Source: Proteromonas lacertae (taxonomy: Eukaryota; Sar; Bigyra; Opalinata; Proteromonadidae). From it: a stretch of DNA of 37,816 nucleotides. Within the stretch, counting starts at the first letter, position 1. Each line of letters opens with the position of its first letter. Positions 1-10,238 of the stretch are shown here, piece after piece. The notes beneath the pieces are model-generated. The model was not told the origin of the DNA, searched no databases, and saw only the letters and a program-made list of their open reading frames with translations. Both the position numbers and the translations under genes were made by a program. The DNA is taken from positions 1 to 37,816 of the forward strand of contig NGBS01001218.1 in assembly GCA_002245135.1 (NCBI GenBank), in the 5' to 3' direction.

Positions 1-2876
1 TTACTTTTGTTGTCCTTACTGTTGCTCGGGAACAACTTCCTTCCGGCAGTTCCTTACTCATCAAAGTTATCCCTGCCAGAAGCTTATCAAGTACCGTATC
101 AAGAGAGAGTTCCCTGACTCAAACGATTATGAGAAGAGCCATTGCTTCTTTAAGCACTACAAGAACATGCAATACATCCCATTGTAATCTACTACGATAC
201 AGAGGTCTATTTCAAGAAGGTATCCCACGTTGATGCAGATGGTAATGTCTTAAACGAAAGCAAGACTGAGGAGTCCAAGAAGTCCTTCACGTATTATATA
301 GTTACCATATCCTTGTGTGGAGTAGAGTTGATGACTTCCCTTCAAGGTGCATTGAAGGCAAGAAGACAAGTCCCGATCAGAACTTAGAAGAAGAGCTAGT
401 GAGTCAGTTCCTATTGATCGGAGAGTTGATTGAGGACTATTATCGAGAGATCAATGATAAGCCAAAGGTGATGAGAGTAACTAAGGATGATCAGGCAGCT
501 TTTAATGAAGCAACTGACTGTGCCTTCTGCTGTGAGTTGTTTACCAAGGAGAACTATAAGGTAAGACATCATGATCACTTCACCAGTAAGTACATCGCAG
601 CCTTATGCAATTCCTGTAACACGCTTGCCAGATTGCTTATATGAGAATCCGGTGATAGCCCACAATGCTAAGAACTACGATCAGGCATTCATCCTACGAG
701 AGTTAGCTAAGAGATGCCAAGTAGATGTGATACCAAAGTCCGATGAGAAGTTCCTTAGCATATCAACCTTACGATTGTCCTTCATTGATAGCTACTGCTT
801 CATGTCCTCTAGCTTAGAGTCTCTTACAGAGTGCTTACATCGTCAGGCAGTCCAGTCCGGGGACTTCAAGAAGTACTTTGCCCTGGTGTTCTACGTGATG
901 AACCAGATCAAGGGATATGATGAAGAGATGATCAAGACTTACCTCATGCAGAAGAACTACTTCCCTTATGAGTATTGTGATGACTTAGCCAAGTACGATG
1001 ACCAGAGTTACCACCACAAGAAGCTTTCTACTCAGAGCTCAATATGAAAGGAATCAATGAGGAGGAGTACAACTTTGCCTGTGAAGTGTTTAAGAAGTTC
1101 AAGTGTCAGTCCTTAGGTGATTACAACATGCTTTACTTAGCCGTCGATGTTGGCATCCTAGCAAGTGTCTTTGAGAACTTCCGTAATGTCATCCTCGGAG
1201 GGTTCCAGTTAGATCCAGCCTGGTACATCTCTGGTCCTAGTTTAACATGGGATGCATTCCTCCAGCATGAACACATCAGCATCCCCTTGATCTTCGAGGA
1301 AGACATCTATGACTTCTTCATAGCTGGCCTTTACGGAGGTATCTCATCTATGGGAAGTGAAAAGTATAGCACTAGCAACAACAAGTATCAGAACAACTAC
1401 GATCCAGCGGAGCCTTCTACTTATATCATGTACAATGACTACAATAGCTTATACCCATCCACGATGTCCTCCAGCAGTTACCGTGCTGAGATTTCAAGTT
1501 CATTGCCTGGACCGATGAAATAATTCAAGAGATCCTCTCGAAGCCTTATTACGATGACATGTCTATGAAGGAGTTCAAGGAGCCAGGTAAAGGATACTTC
1601 CTCGAAGTCGATATCGAGTGCCCGAGAGAGCTTCATGATAAGTTCAAGGAGTATCCTTTGTTCCCAGAACGAAACACAATCGCTTACGATCAGCTATCAC
1701 CGACTCAGCAGGCATTAGCTCAAGAGTATGGATTGGTGCTAACAACAGAGGATGGTAAGATGGCCATGAAGGTAAAGACTGAGAAGTTGATCTGCGATCT
1801 CACCCCTAAGAAGAATTACGTAATCCATTACCAGGCACTTAAGTATGCAGTTGAACGAGGTTATAAGATACAAGGTGTCCATCGTGTGTTGGAGTTCACC
1901 GAAGAACCTCTGATGAAGACCTTTGTGGATGATATGATCCGATACCGAGTAGATGCAAAGAAGAGCAATCGTACTGCCGATAGTGATACTTATAAGCTAT
2001 TGTTGAACTCCATCTATGGTAAGAGCTGTGAGCGTAAGGAACGACGATCCAGCATTAAGATAGCCTGCTCCGAGAAGACCTTTAAAAAGTACTCTAGCAG
2101 CAACTGGTTCGATACCTTCAAGAACTTATATGAAGAAGATCCAGATCTCCGATTATGCTATTTCAATAAGTCCGCCTGCTTCATTGACATGCCTATCTTC
2201 CTCGGTACATCAATCTTATGCTTATCGAAGTTGAAGATGCAAAGGTTCTGGTATGATGTTCTCTATCCCTTGTATGGATCCTCCTTGAAGTTGCTTATGA
2301 CTGATACCGACTCCTTGCTTTATAAGTGTCAGACTGAAGACATCTATGAGATATTATGGAGCATAAGCAGTTCATGAGGATGATGGACACTGGAAATCTC
2401 AACGTTGACATCTTAAGGGATAGAGGAATCGTCTATGACAATTACAAGGACACTGGCAAGTTGAACTTATTGAAATGTGAAGAGAACAAGAATGGTAAGC
2501 TTTATACAATCACTCAGTTCGTCGGGATTAAACCAAAGATGTATGCTTACGAGAAGAGTGAAGCTTCTTCCGTCTACGTGGAATGTGATAGCCGTGCAAA
2601 GGGACTCAATAAAGCCTTAAGAGAACAGAAGAACTTTTACGTCTACTTCAAGACTCTCTTCAACATGCTACCCATGGAAGATATGAATTGTAAGACCAGG
2701 AACTTCCGTGTCCTCGATCAGCACATCTACACCGTAGAGACCACCAAGAGAGTCTTCACTCCCTTTGATGATAAGAGGTACTTTATCGATCACTTTAGAA
2801 CATTGCCTTATGGGCACTACTCAATACTACCGAAGGATCAAGAGGATGATGATGATGATTTCAATGAGTTGTGGTG
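1..2876 (+). pseudogene. Protein-primed DNA polymerase B fossil (Polinton type)
   Basis: The fragments in order are a Cys-rich N-terminal finger (from base 5), a recombination-endonuclease-VII-like zinc region (around 520-620, CAFC followed by HHDHF and CNSCN), a 3'-5' exonuclease motif (around 650-700, VIAHNAKNYDQAFI), polymerase motif A (around 1435-1465, YNDYNSLYPS), motif B (around 2005-2030, LLLNSIYGKS) and motif C (around 2295-2320, DTDSLLY). This is the domain order of the replicative polymerase of Polintons, adintoviruses and linear plasmids, which copies DNA from a terminal protein primer. The gene is broken and its 5' end may lie outside the window. It has no function as it stands. 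The family assignment is firm; the exact lineage is not. Confidence 0.85.
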
Positions 2877-2972
2877 AGATCAGTAACACGCATAAGCTCA
2901 TAGCTTTTACTATCAACGTGTGTTTAGTGTACTTGTAAAGTCACTGGAGTAAGAATCATCGGAGATAGCTAG

Positions 2973-3431
2973 TTGGTCTTTTCCTTATCATTCAAAGAGC
3001 TACTTACAATCACCCGCAATTACTTATCAATGGAAGCCATCGGTAACAACTTACTCCAGACCGTAGATTGCCCAAGTGATAACAACTACCCGAAGTTACC
3101 ATCAGAGAATGAAAGGCTAGTGTTAGAGATGTGTATGAACAGGGCCAAGCAGATCTATCATTCCCGGGTCAGTGGAGAAGTACGTATACTCTACGATGAA
3201 GCAATCTCTCGTTATTGTAAAGACGAGATCATCAGTAGTAGCTTCGGAAAGGCTTACAACCTCTTGGACACTTGCGAGAAGATTAACATGGAGAGTTGTC
3301 TTGGATAAGATGCATTGATAAGAGACTTAAGGCATCGACTCAATGACCTGGAGTTGGAGTATGCAATGGATCGATTACAGATAGATGAAGAAGTTGATCT
3401 CAAGTGTCACGAGGTACTCATCTTACCATAA
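2973..3431 (+). pseudogene. Small unknown gene of the Polinton-type fossil
   Basis: Open frames in GC-richer sequence directly after the polymerase, on the same strand, encode a largely helical, charged protein of about 150 residues with no recognised motif. Codon use and base composition match the polymerase, so it most likely belongs to the same element. It looks broken. No function can be proposed. Confidence 0.4.
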
Positions 3432-3660
3432 CAAGAACTTCCTTGGAGTTGCCATTGCATCGGTAACTAGCTTATAAACATAACCCAGGTACTTTTCTTA
3501 CTTATCGATGTAGTCTTTGGTGAGTTGCTTAGCAATCATTTATTTTATTCCTTGGAGATAACATTATAAGCAAAGAAGATGAAGACGATTTATATCCTTG
3601 GAAGGGAAGTCACTCAAGATGATGGTCAGAAGATCCTTTATATTGATGATCACAAATAAA

Positions 3661-4041
3661 AGTAATACTGAGTTTTCTTTTGACTGTAAGCATCTTCTAT
3701 TATCATTACCTGTAATAGCATATAATTTCCTCCAAAATCTATACCAATAGTATATGAATTATCAATATCCTACATAAAATATAAATAGCATTTAAAAGCT
3801 TGTTAGGTTTGAAATTAAATCCTATTTTTTTATTTATAGAAAACAATTATGGACTATTTATGAATTATAATATTTAATAACTCATTAATAGCTGTTGTCA
3901 TGCTATTAATACTATTATTTATACTCTTCAAAGTTTCTCTAGTTTCGTTGTCTTTTTCTATTTGTTCTTAAATTTTTTCCTCAATAATATCGATTTTTAT
4001 TCTCATATTATTTTTTTCTGTTTCATTTGCATATTAAAAAG
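3661..4041. other. AT-rich spacer with a coiled-coil coding scrap
   Basis: No intact gene is present between the Polinton fossil and the hAT transposon. On the minus strand, 3854-4033 is open except for one in-frame TAA and encodes a Glu/Lys/Asn-rich, coiled-coil-like peptide that ends at a TAG (3854-3856). It reads as the tail of a lost gene. The transposon's 8-bp target site lies immediately next to it. Confidence 0.3.
4034..4041. repeat. Left 8-bp target-site duplication of the hAT element
   Basis: TTAAAAAG lies directly before the left terminal inverted repeat and is repeated exactly after the right one (6294-6301). Eight-base duplications are the hallmark of hAT insertion. Confidence 0.9.
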
Positions 4042-6293
4042 CAGTGATGTATAAAATGGTTAATGACCAGTTGGTTGAATTGCTGGTCTATTGGTCATTG
4101 ACCGTTCAGTGACCTTTAGGTGCTATTACTTGACCTTCTACATACAGGGTGATTTCTTTCTTAAAATCTATCATATAAACTATTTTTTAACCAATATATA
4201 TATTTTTTAAAAAAACCATTTTGACCATTGGTCAATTTATCTTTTTTTTGTAGAAAATATGTTTTAGTTATTTATTGCTAAATAAATTATTACAATAGTA
4301 TATTTGAATATATTAAATATGTAACAATGAATTTAAGCTTTTAAAAAATCATTTTGGCTTGTCAAACCATTTACATTTTCTTTGAAAACAATAAGAATGT
4401 ATAATATAAATCTATTATGTATAGGGAATCTCCAAAATTTCCAGCAGGAACTTGTAATGAAGTGCTCAATATGAAAGATAGCCTATGTTGTCTCGATTTC
4501 AAGTATACCAAGAGCTATTGGTCTTATTTTTTAAAAATTAGGGGCACAGATCAGTGTGTATGCTGTCTGTGCTCCAAACGTTACAAGTGCTTGTCGTCAA
4601 ATGGAAAAGCTATTAAAGGACATGTAATCAGTTGTCATAACTTCAGCGAAACAGTAATTGGGAGAATAAACAATCCAGAAATATCAAGAAATTTATTTAA
4701 TACGATAACAAATGATGGAGTATCAAGCACAATTTTAGACTCAATTAATTTTCGCAATTTCTGCAAGTCACTTAAATATGACTGCCCTAGAAGATTCAAC
4801 TACATCACGTACTTAGAAAACAACTACGAAGAAATCCTTAACAAGTTGAAACGAGAATTAAATAGAAGAAGAGTAGCGTTAGAAATAGATGGATGGAAAA
4901 GCGAAAAAGGAGATCAATACTTTGGAGTGTCATGTAGCTATATTGATAATTATTTTAATGTTATTAAAAGACTATTAGCTGTTAGAAAAGTTGATAATGA
5001 AACAGCATTAACTTTATCAGGTGAACTAAAGGAAATTATTGAACAATTCAATGTAGAGGTAATTAGTGTTACATGTGATAATGCCAAAAATGTATTGAAA
5101 ACAATAAGAATATTAGAAATACCTATAATTAGGTGTTTCGAACACTCCCTTCAGCTTTCTCTTAACAACTCGATAAATGAACAAATCCAAGCAGTGGTAA
5201 ATTATTTTGAAAATTTAGGAAAAGAATTACGAAAACCATCAAATAAGTCCAAATTTAATATAAATATTCCTACTTTGACGGTTACAAGATGGAATTCTAT
5301 GTTTATTATGTTACAAGCTGTAGATAATCATAAGAAAATTTTATTTGAATACTACGATAATGAAATGAAAAAGAAGAAACTTGGATTTGAATGTGATGAC
5401 AGTTTGTTGGAATATTGTAATAAAAATGCAGTAGAATATAAAGTGTTACAAAACCTCATAGATATTCTAAATCCTTTTTATCAGTTGACATTATTTTTGG
5501 AGAGCAGAACTGTTACATGTGGAATGGCGATGTTGAAATGTAAACAAGTAATTCATGAAATGAAGTTTAATTATCCCGAAAAGATAAAAAAATATTGCGA
5601 AGATATTAAAAGCGATATTCTTTCTAGAATTGAAACTATAAATGATGATAGTAACAACATTATATTGCTCTGCTGCTTGTTGGATTTAAGGGTGAAACCC
5701 TTTCTTACTAGAAGAATAATGTTTAATGATAGTGAATATAATAAAGCTGTCAGTATGTTATATGACGTAGTAAATTCTTTAAATGAAAAAGAAGAAGAAG
5801 AATTATTAGAAGAAACTACAACAAATGAACTTGATAAATACTTATTAAATGAAAATCCAACAAAAAAAAGAAAGACTATAAAAAGCGAAGTGGACAACTA
5901 CATTATGTATCAAGAAAGATTTAGTACCACAGATAATATAGGAGAGATTTGGTTAAGACTTAAACCGTCTTTTCCAACAATATTCACAGTTGCACAGATG
6001 TTTCTATCATCACAATGTAGTTCTAGTGAGGTAGAACGTGTATTTAGTAACGCTGGTTTTCTGAGTTCCATACACAGATCAAGTATTTCTCCAAAACATT
6101 TAGAAATGAAGTTAATTATAAGCATGAACAAATAAACTATTAATTACTTTGAAAGCATTATTGATTGATTATATTTGTTTGTTTAAATATAGTATTAAAA
6201 TTAGAAAAGTTTGAAGCTTGACCGACCGATGGTCAAAAAAAAATCGATGGTTTTTGACCATTGACCATTGGTCTACCATTCTATACAGCACTG
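4042..6293 (+). mobile_element. Complete hAT DNA transposon (about 2.25 kb)
   Basis: The ends are terminal inverted repeats. The left begins CAGTGATGTATAAAATGGT and the reverse complement of the right begins CAGTGCTGTATAGAATGGT. They are flanked by perfect 8-bp duplications of TTAAAAAG. Copies of a TGACC/GGTCA motif cluster in both subterminal regions (4060-4235 and 6220-6280), as is usual for transposase binding in hAT elements. A single uninterrupted transposase gene fills the middle. The exact duplication and open gene point to a recent insertion. The DNA immediately right of the insertion (6303-6422) is part of a fold-back repeat also present at 16.6-17.2 kb. Confidence 0.93.
4417..6135 (+). 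CDS. hAT-family transposase, BED zinc finger
   Basis: A 572-residue protein that would cut and paste the surrounding element. An N-terminal BED-type zinc finger is visible (C49 and C52, then H69 and C73/H74), for binding the terminal repeats. The RNase H-like catalytic fold follows, with candidate acidic residues D158 (in EIDGWKS) and D221 (in VTCDNAKN), and the C-terminal hAT dimerisation region with E540 in SSEVERVFSNAG. The length is normal for a complete hAT transposase and no stop or frameshift interrupts it. It acts in the nucleus. The start chosen is the first ATG and leaves the finger whole. It is clearly related to the decayed copy at 26.0-27.7 kb, but the two are different families within hAT, as judged by many residue differences. 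Confidence 0.93.
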   Translation: MYRESPKFPAGTCNEVLNMKDSLCCLDFKYTKSYWSYFLKIRGTDQCVCCLCSKRYKCLSSNGKAIKGHVISCHNFSETVIGRINNPEISRNLFNTITNDGVSSTILDSINFRNFCKSLKYDCPRRFNYITYLENNYEEILNKLKRELNRRRVALEIDGWKSEKGDQYFGVSCSYIDNYFNVIKRLLAVRKVDNETALTLSGELKEIIEQFNVEVISVTCDNAKNVLKTIRILEIPIIRCFEHSLQLSLNNSINEQIQAVVNYFENLGKELRKPSNKSKFNINIPTLTVTRWNSMFIMLQAVDNHKKILFEYYDNEMKKKKLGFECDDSLLEYCNKNAVEYKVLQNLIDILNPFYQLTLFLESRTVTCGMAMLKCKQVIHEMKFNYPEKIKKYCEDIKSDILSRIETINDDSNNIILLCCLLDLRVKPFLTRRIMFNDSEYNKAVSMLYDVVNSLNEKEEEELLEETTTNELDKYLLNENPTKKRKTIKSEVDNYIMYQERFSTTDNIGEIWLRLKPSFPTIFTVAQMFLSSQCSSSEVERVFSNAGFLSSIHRSSISPKHLEMKLIISMNK

Positions 6294-6301
6294 TTAAAAA
6301 G
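6294..6301. repeat. Right 8-bp target-site duplication of the hAT element
   Basis: TTAAAAAG directly after the right terminal repeat, identical to 4034-4041. Confidence 0.9.
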
Positions 6302-6302
6302 A

Positions 6303-6422
6303 TGTACTGCAGAGGTAGGTCATATAATAAAGTAAGTATAAAAGTAACAATTTTCCATCAAGACAAGTAAGAATATTCATTTAGTTTGTTTTAAAAGTGT
6401 CTAGTAAACAAATTGCCAACAG
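6303..6422 (+). repeat. Partial copy of a fold-back repeat (one arm)
   Basis: From CTGCAGAGGTAGGTCATATAA onwards this matches the right arm of the fold-back element at 17070-17190 with scattered changes, ending near AAATTGCCAAC. It lacks the terminal GCGCCG end. It is a remnant lying next to the hAT insertion site and the GC-rich repeat that follows. Confidence 0.75.
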
Positions 6423-6720
6423 AAGATGTCATGCAGAAGATTTTACTCTCTTCTGTTAGTTACCAACAATGATATCAGGGATAAATCTTCCTTTGAAGAC
6501 TAGAGTGTCCTATTTCTTTTAGTAGGAATTAACAGAGTTGACTTTTGCGAGACTTTCATCGATTGCATCGATGAAGGCCCCGTAAAGTCAACTCTGAATC
6601 TAGAAAGGGATAGACTCCTAGAAAACTCGTTAAAACTCGTTAAGCTGCCTACGGGATTCCTCCTACGGGATCTTCTTCCCTATGAGATGATGAATCCCGT
6701 TTCAAACTAAAGGTGTGGAC
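6423..6720 (+). repeat. GC-rich inverted-repeat end with palindrome (left copy)
   Basis: A palindrome centred near 6565 (arms 6534 and 6595, AGAGTTGAC and its complement, core CATCGAT-TGC-ATCGATG) is followed by TCTAGAAAGGGATAGACTCCTAG and several CCTACGGGAT motifs. The same block occurs at about 21880-22166 in the opposite orientation. It is much richer in G and C than the flanks and resembles the Polinton-type fossils in composition. It may be a terminal repeat remnant of that element or an independent fold-back repeat. Confidence 0.6.
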
Positions 6721-6821
6721 CACGCCATAAGTATAATTTCATATAGAAAACATATAGAAAACAACTATAATTTTAATCACGCTGTTTTAAATATTTATTT
6801 TGTATAGATATATTACATATT

Positions 6822-7637
6822 CTAATATAAGTAAGCTGTGCAGTATGGTTTCCATTTATAACAATTTACATTTTTAATGAGATTATTTTTACTAGCATTT
6901 ACTATAGCTTCACTATTTATATATACATCATCCAATAATAAAAGAGAATTTGGATGTGATATTAACTTTATATTAACAATATCATTATATATTACACTTT
7001 GTATGTGACATCCATCAATATGTATCACATTGCATTTACTAAAATTGCTATTAAGTTTGTTAAAATGAAATACTGTATATTCACTTTTACCCCATATCAT
7101 ATTCATTTTAAAAACTTGACTTATAGCATCATATGAATCTTTAGAATACTGATTTCCAATATCAAATCCATAATAATTAATTTCGTGATTAATAGAAGTG
7201 ATTAAAGTAATAGCTCCAACACCTAATTGAAAGCCAATTTCACAGATATTTTTTATTTTATTTTTTTTGTCAAATTCTTTGATTAAATAATTATACTTTT
7301 TCATTTGATAATAGTACATTCCAATATCTCCATCAGCATTACTTAATGCAGATGTAATATTTGTCATTCTTATAGATTTTGCATAGATCCTTATACTGTC
7401 AAGCAAAATAAACAATGGTAATTTATTGAGCTTGTGAATATATACTATACACTCCAATATTTTTTTAATGTTTGGAGATTTACTATATCCTTCTTGTATT
7501 ATGTTTAAATATTGATTTGAATAAAATAAATTATCATCATCATCTTTATCATATTTATAACTACATTTCTGATAGAAATATTCTTTAATAATGAAATTTA
7601 AAAAGATTATAATAAAGAGAATTGTTGTTATATTCAT
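6822..7637 (-). CDS. Membrane-anchored class I SAM-dependent methyltransferase
   Basis: A 271-residue protein with a hydrophobic N-terminal segment (residues 4-17), a lysine/aspartate-rich stretch, and a Rossmann-type methyltransferase domain. Motif I is around 130-143 (CEIGFQLGVGAI), the acidic end of strand 2 is D159 (YYGFDIG), and HIDGCH (206-211) plus LLLLDDV (233-239) match the DG-H and DD signatures of the Methyltransf_24 type. Such enzymes often methylate sugars, and the neighbouring genes are glycosyltransferases, so O-methylation of a glycan in the secretory pathway is a reasonable inference. The ATG start is the only one that keeps the anchor. The gene is intact and transcribed toward the GC-rich repeat. 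The substrate is unknown. Confidence 0.75.
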   Translation of the reverse strand: MNITTILFIIIFLNFIIKEYFYQKCSYKYDKDDDDNLFYSNQYLNIIQEGYSKSPNIKKILECIVYIHKLNKLPLFILLDSIRIYAKSIRMTNITSALSNADGDIGMYYYQMKKYNYLIKEFDKKNKIKNICEIGFQLGVGAITLITSINHEINYYGFDIGNQYSKDSYDAISQVFKMNMIWGKSEYTVFHFNKLNSNFSKCNVIHIDGCHIQSVIYNDIVNIKLISHPNSLLLLDDVYINSEAIVNASKNNLIKNVNCYKWKPYCTAYLY

Positions 7638-8147
7638 TGGTGATATATACTTAAAGTATGTTTTCCATGGGAAAGATTACAAAAATTTAATAATTTTTTC
7701 CACAAAGTCAATCAAGTTTTTAATGAATTGATCTACATATGTAGAAAAAATTATCAAAGTATAAATGCAACTTCTCTTTTTTGAAAATGAAGATGGTTTT
7801 AAAGTAGAAGTTATTGATTATGTAATTCAAGAAAATAGTAAAGAAGATTCAAATAATTCAAAAAGTAAGATTAACAACATCTTCGAATAATCTTTAAAAT
7901 ACTTATAAAATCTTTTTGTATCTCAATTATTTTTAGTGTATTTAGTATATTTATTCAAATATATAAAACAGTAAATTATTATCATTTTATTTCACCATTT
8001 TAATTGATTATAATTCATTTTTCTTGGAATGAAGGGTTTTGAGTTATACTGGTTTGACTGTAATGATAATAATTATAATTATATTCCAGAAAAAGGTATT
8101 ATTATTACAAGTTAATACAATTTGTAAATGCTCAATTGAAATATATA
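7638..8147. other. AT-rich spacer with two very short ORFs
   Basis: No clear gene. On the plus strand there is a 41-codon ORF at 7765-7890 (acidic, beginning MQLLFFENEDG) and a 28-codon ORF at 8030-8116 (beginning MKGFELYWFDC). Neither has a recognised motif; they are either scraps of lost genes or chance. The spacer separates the methyltransferase gene from the start-distal end of the GT31 gene on the same strand. Confidence 0.3.
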
Positions 8148-9185
8148 TTATTTGAAAATTAATTTACTCTGATTTTTCTTAATAATATATATTTCAATCG
8201 GATAAAATCCATGAATTAACATATACTTATTTAAACTATGAATAGTACTACATATATTGTATGGAAGATCTCTAATTATATATTCAGAAATATCTATCAG
8301 TGATATATTATTGTATTTGAACATATATCCCATAAAAACATCTTCAATCCAAATTTTTGGATTGACATATTTCATCGATATATTCAATAATACAACAGTA
8401 CTGTAAGGAATTATATATCCAACGCCTTGCAAATAAGGAGGATATATATTATCTTTAATAATATTTTTAGGAACATAGTGACTGTATTTTTTATTTCTAA
8501 GTATGAATGTTCTTTTAGATAATTTACCAATAGCATAATTCAAATAATTGCTTTGATAGTATTTTAGCCAGTTATAAATTAAAGGAACATTAACATATAC
8601 ATCAATATCAGATTTTAACAAATACTTAAATCGTATATTAATTGACCATGATATCATATGAGCTGTCTGTATACTTAAATTAAAATATGATGATATTTCA
8701 TTAAACTGAACAATATCATTATATAAACTAGCTTCATATTCTAATTTTCTGTTAATTTTATAATTATTGCTTTTTAAAGTGATATATATTATTATTGCTA
8801 ATTTTGTTTTATATAAAATTTTTCTTGAAATTAATCTTTCATAAAATTCTTCTGGTCTGCAATGTATAAATATAAGAAGATATACATAATTGCGCATAAG
8901 CTTTGGAGATAATAATATTTTTCTATCTAATGGGAAAGAAATAATATATTTTTCAGGATGTCCACCATATCCTATTTTTCTATATTTTGACCTTTTTCTC
9001 ATATCAAACAAATGTTTAGATAGACATAATGATGTAAAATTAGAATTAATTAATAAATCATGAAAGAATAATTGGTGTTCATTACGAAATGTATTATAAA
9101 ATAATAATTTAAAGATGTAATTACATATATAATTAAATAGATATACAGAAAATAGTATATATATAATAAAGAGGTAAAATATCAT
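8148..9185 (-). CDS. GT31-type beta-1,3-glycosyltransferase, type II membrane protein
   Basis: A 345-residue protein starting with a strong signal anchor (residues 1-29), then a luminal GT31 (Galactosyl_T) domain. Its hallmarks come in order: EASLYNDIVQFN and SSYFNLSIQTAHMISW (151-180), a DxD-type metal and nucleotide-sugar site in SDIDVYVNV (192-200), YPPYLQGVGYII (248-259) and IEDVFMG (280-286). GT31 enzymes add beta-1,3-linked galactose, N-acetylglucosamine or similar sugars from UDP-sugars in the Golgi. The DxD reads DID rather than the commoner DDD. The frame is intact. It is divergently placed to the fucosyltransferase-like gene, with about 40 bp between this ATG and that gene's putative original start. 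Confidence 0.88.
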   Translation of the reverse strand: MIFYLFIIYILFSVYLFNYICNYIFKLLFYNTFRNEHQLFFHDLLINSNFTSLCLSKHLFDMRKRSKYRKIGYGGHPEKYIISFPLDRKILLSPKLMRNYVYLLIFIHCRPEEFYERLISRKILYKTKLAIIIYITLKSNNYKINRKLEYEASLYNDIVQFNEISSYFNLSIQTAHMISWSINIRFKYLLKSDIDVYVNVPLIYNWLKYYQSNYLNYAIGKLSKRTFILRNKKYSHYVPKNIIKDNIYPPYLQGVGYIIPYSTVVLLNISMKYVNPKIWIEDVFMGYMFKYNNISLIDISEYIIRDLPYNICSTIHSLNKYMLIHGFYPIEIYIIKKNQSKLIFK

Positions 9186-9327
9186 ATTATAGAGATTTGA
9201 TTTATTTGGTTAATTGCTATAAAAAGATATAAATAAACTTTCTGAAATAGTTCTAATATTTAATGTTCTTTTAATTCTTTTAATAATAATTACAGTATGG
9301 AGAAAAAAATATTATACTAAATTGGAT

Positions 9328-10215
9328 ATGTGGTATGATTTTCTAGTAGTAAATAAGAAAAACAATAATTCTAAAATACTGTTTTATCCTTATATAGGAT
9401 GTGGATTTGCCAATAAAATACCCACATTAGCAAGTACGATTCTATTATCCATACTGTCTTATCATCCAATGTTTATAATAAATTGGGACGAAATTTTGTT
9501 CTATTTTCAAATTCCAAAAAATATATTTCTTAAATTTTACAATATCAGCTTTATAAAAACTTTTAACAAAAATAGTATAAATGTATTAAAAGAATTAAGA
9601 AATGGAATTCCTATAAGAATTTATACATATCATAGTTATGTATCATATATTTTATTATTCTATAATTTAACAAATAAAATAAAGCAAATTATGAAACAAA
9701 ATGAAGAAAAATATAGAAATATAGAAATGTTTGTTTATCAAACATTATTGATACTAACCTCAGTAATAAACAATCATATTTTACAGTTCAATAGATTCAA
9801 GAAAATATCCCACATAATAGTAGTACATATAAGAACAGGTTATTTATCAGACTTCGGAGAAAGCAATAATAGGTTCTATAACAATGGTAGTATTGATTTA
9901 TATATTAAAAATATTAACGCTGTTTTAAAGAATGATAATAAATCAAAAATTTATATAGTGTCTGATTCTACTACAACTAAAAAATATATAGAATCAGTTT
10001 ATAGGAATAATATTATAAAATTTACTATAAAAGGAAAAATATGTCATGCAAGATTTGCAATGCATAATAGTAATAAAATAAATAAATGCGTAGTTAAACT
10101 AATTGCAGAAAATTATATCCTTTCTGAATGTAATAATGTAATAGGAAGTTGTAGAAGTTCATATTTTAATTTAGCTTGCAAAAGGAAAAATGTTAAATAT
10201 TTATCAATTTATTAA
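9328..10215 (+). CDS. GT-B fucosyltransferase-like enzyme, start codon apparently lost
   Basis: The open frame shows GCGFANK with a hydrophobic helix (near the N-terminus), VVHIRTG (the HxRxG-type GDP-fucose site of the xyloglucan-fucosyltransferase, NodZ, FUT8 and O-fucosyltransferase superfamily), IVSDS, and a C-terminal AENYILSECNNVIGS...SSYFNLA block. It would move fucose from GDP-fucose to a glycan. The first ATG is at 9328, but the same frame is open back to 9223 and encodes a classic signal anchor (roughly 9247-9297) ending in WRKK. No ATG precedes the anchor; an ATA at 9229 sits where a start would be expected. So either initiation is non-AUG, an upstream exon exists, or the start has been mutated. 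The rest is intact. GT family number is uncertain. Confidence 0.72.
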   Translation: MWYDFLVVNKKNNNSKILFYPYIGCGFANKIPTLASTILLSILSYHPMFIINWDEILFYFQIPKNIFLKFYNISFIKTFNKNSINVLKELRNGIPIRIYTYHSYVSYILLFYNLTNKIKQIMKQNEEKYRNIEMFVYQTLLILTSVINNHILQFNRFKKISHIIVVHIRTGYLSDFGESNNRFYNNGSIDLYIKNINAVLKNDNKSKIYIVSDSTTTKKYIESVYRNNIIKFTIKGKICHARFAMHNSNKINKCVVKLIAENYILSECNNVIGSCRSSYFNLACKRKNVKYLSIY

Positions 10216-10238
10216 GAAATATTTTTACATTTTTTAAT

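Larger units (their letters stand above)
1..3660 (+). mobile_element. Polinton/Maverick-type element fossil, partial (polymerase end)
   Basis: This stretch is visibly richer in G and C than the AT-rich DNA that follows from about 3.66 kb, and it codes for a protein-primed family B DNA polymerase followed by a small gene. That combination fits a Polinton (Maverick) or a related adintovirus-like element. It runs off the left edge of the window, so neither terminal repeat nor capsid genes of this copy are seen here. It is broken, with roughly half a dozen breaks, and looks moderately old because the polymerase motifs are still well kept. The abrupt change in base composition at its right side marks the likely end or truncation point, shortly before the hAT transposon. 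Confidence 0.75.

Noticed and set aside
3700-3780. A minus-strand peptide YTIGIDFGGN resembling the start of Hsp70.
   Set aside because: Only about ten residues match and the following residues do not continue the family pattern; too short to support a call.
5571-6131. Open frames on the minus strand of the hAT transposase gene.
   Set aside because: Shadows of the transposase gene; low-complexity, no motif.
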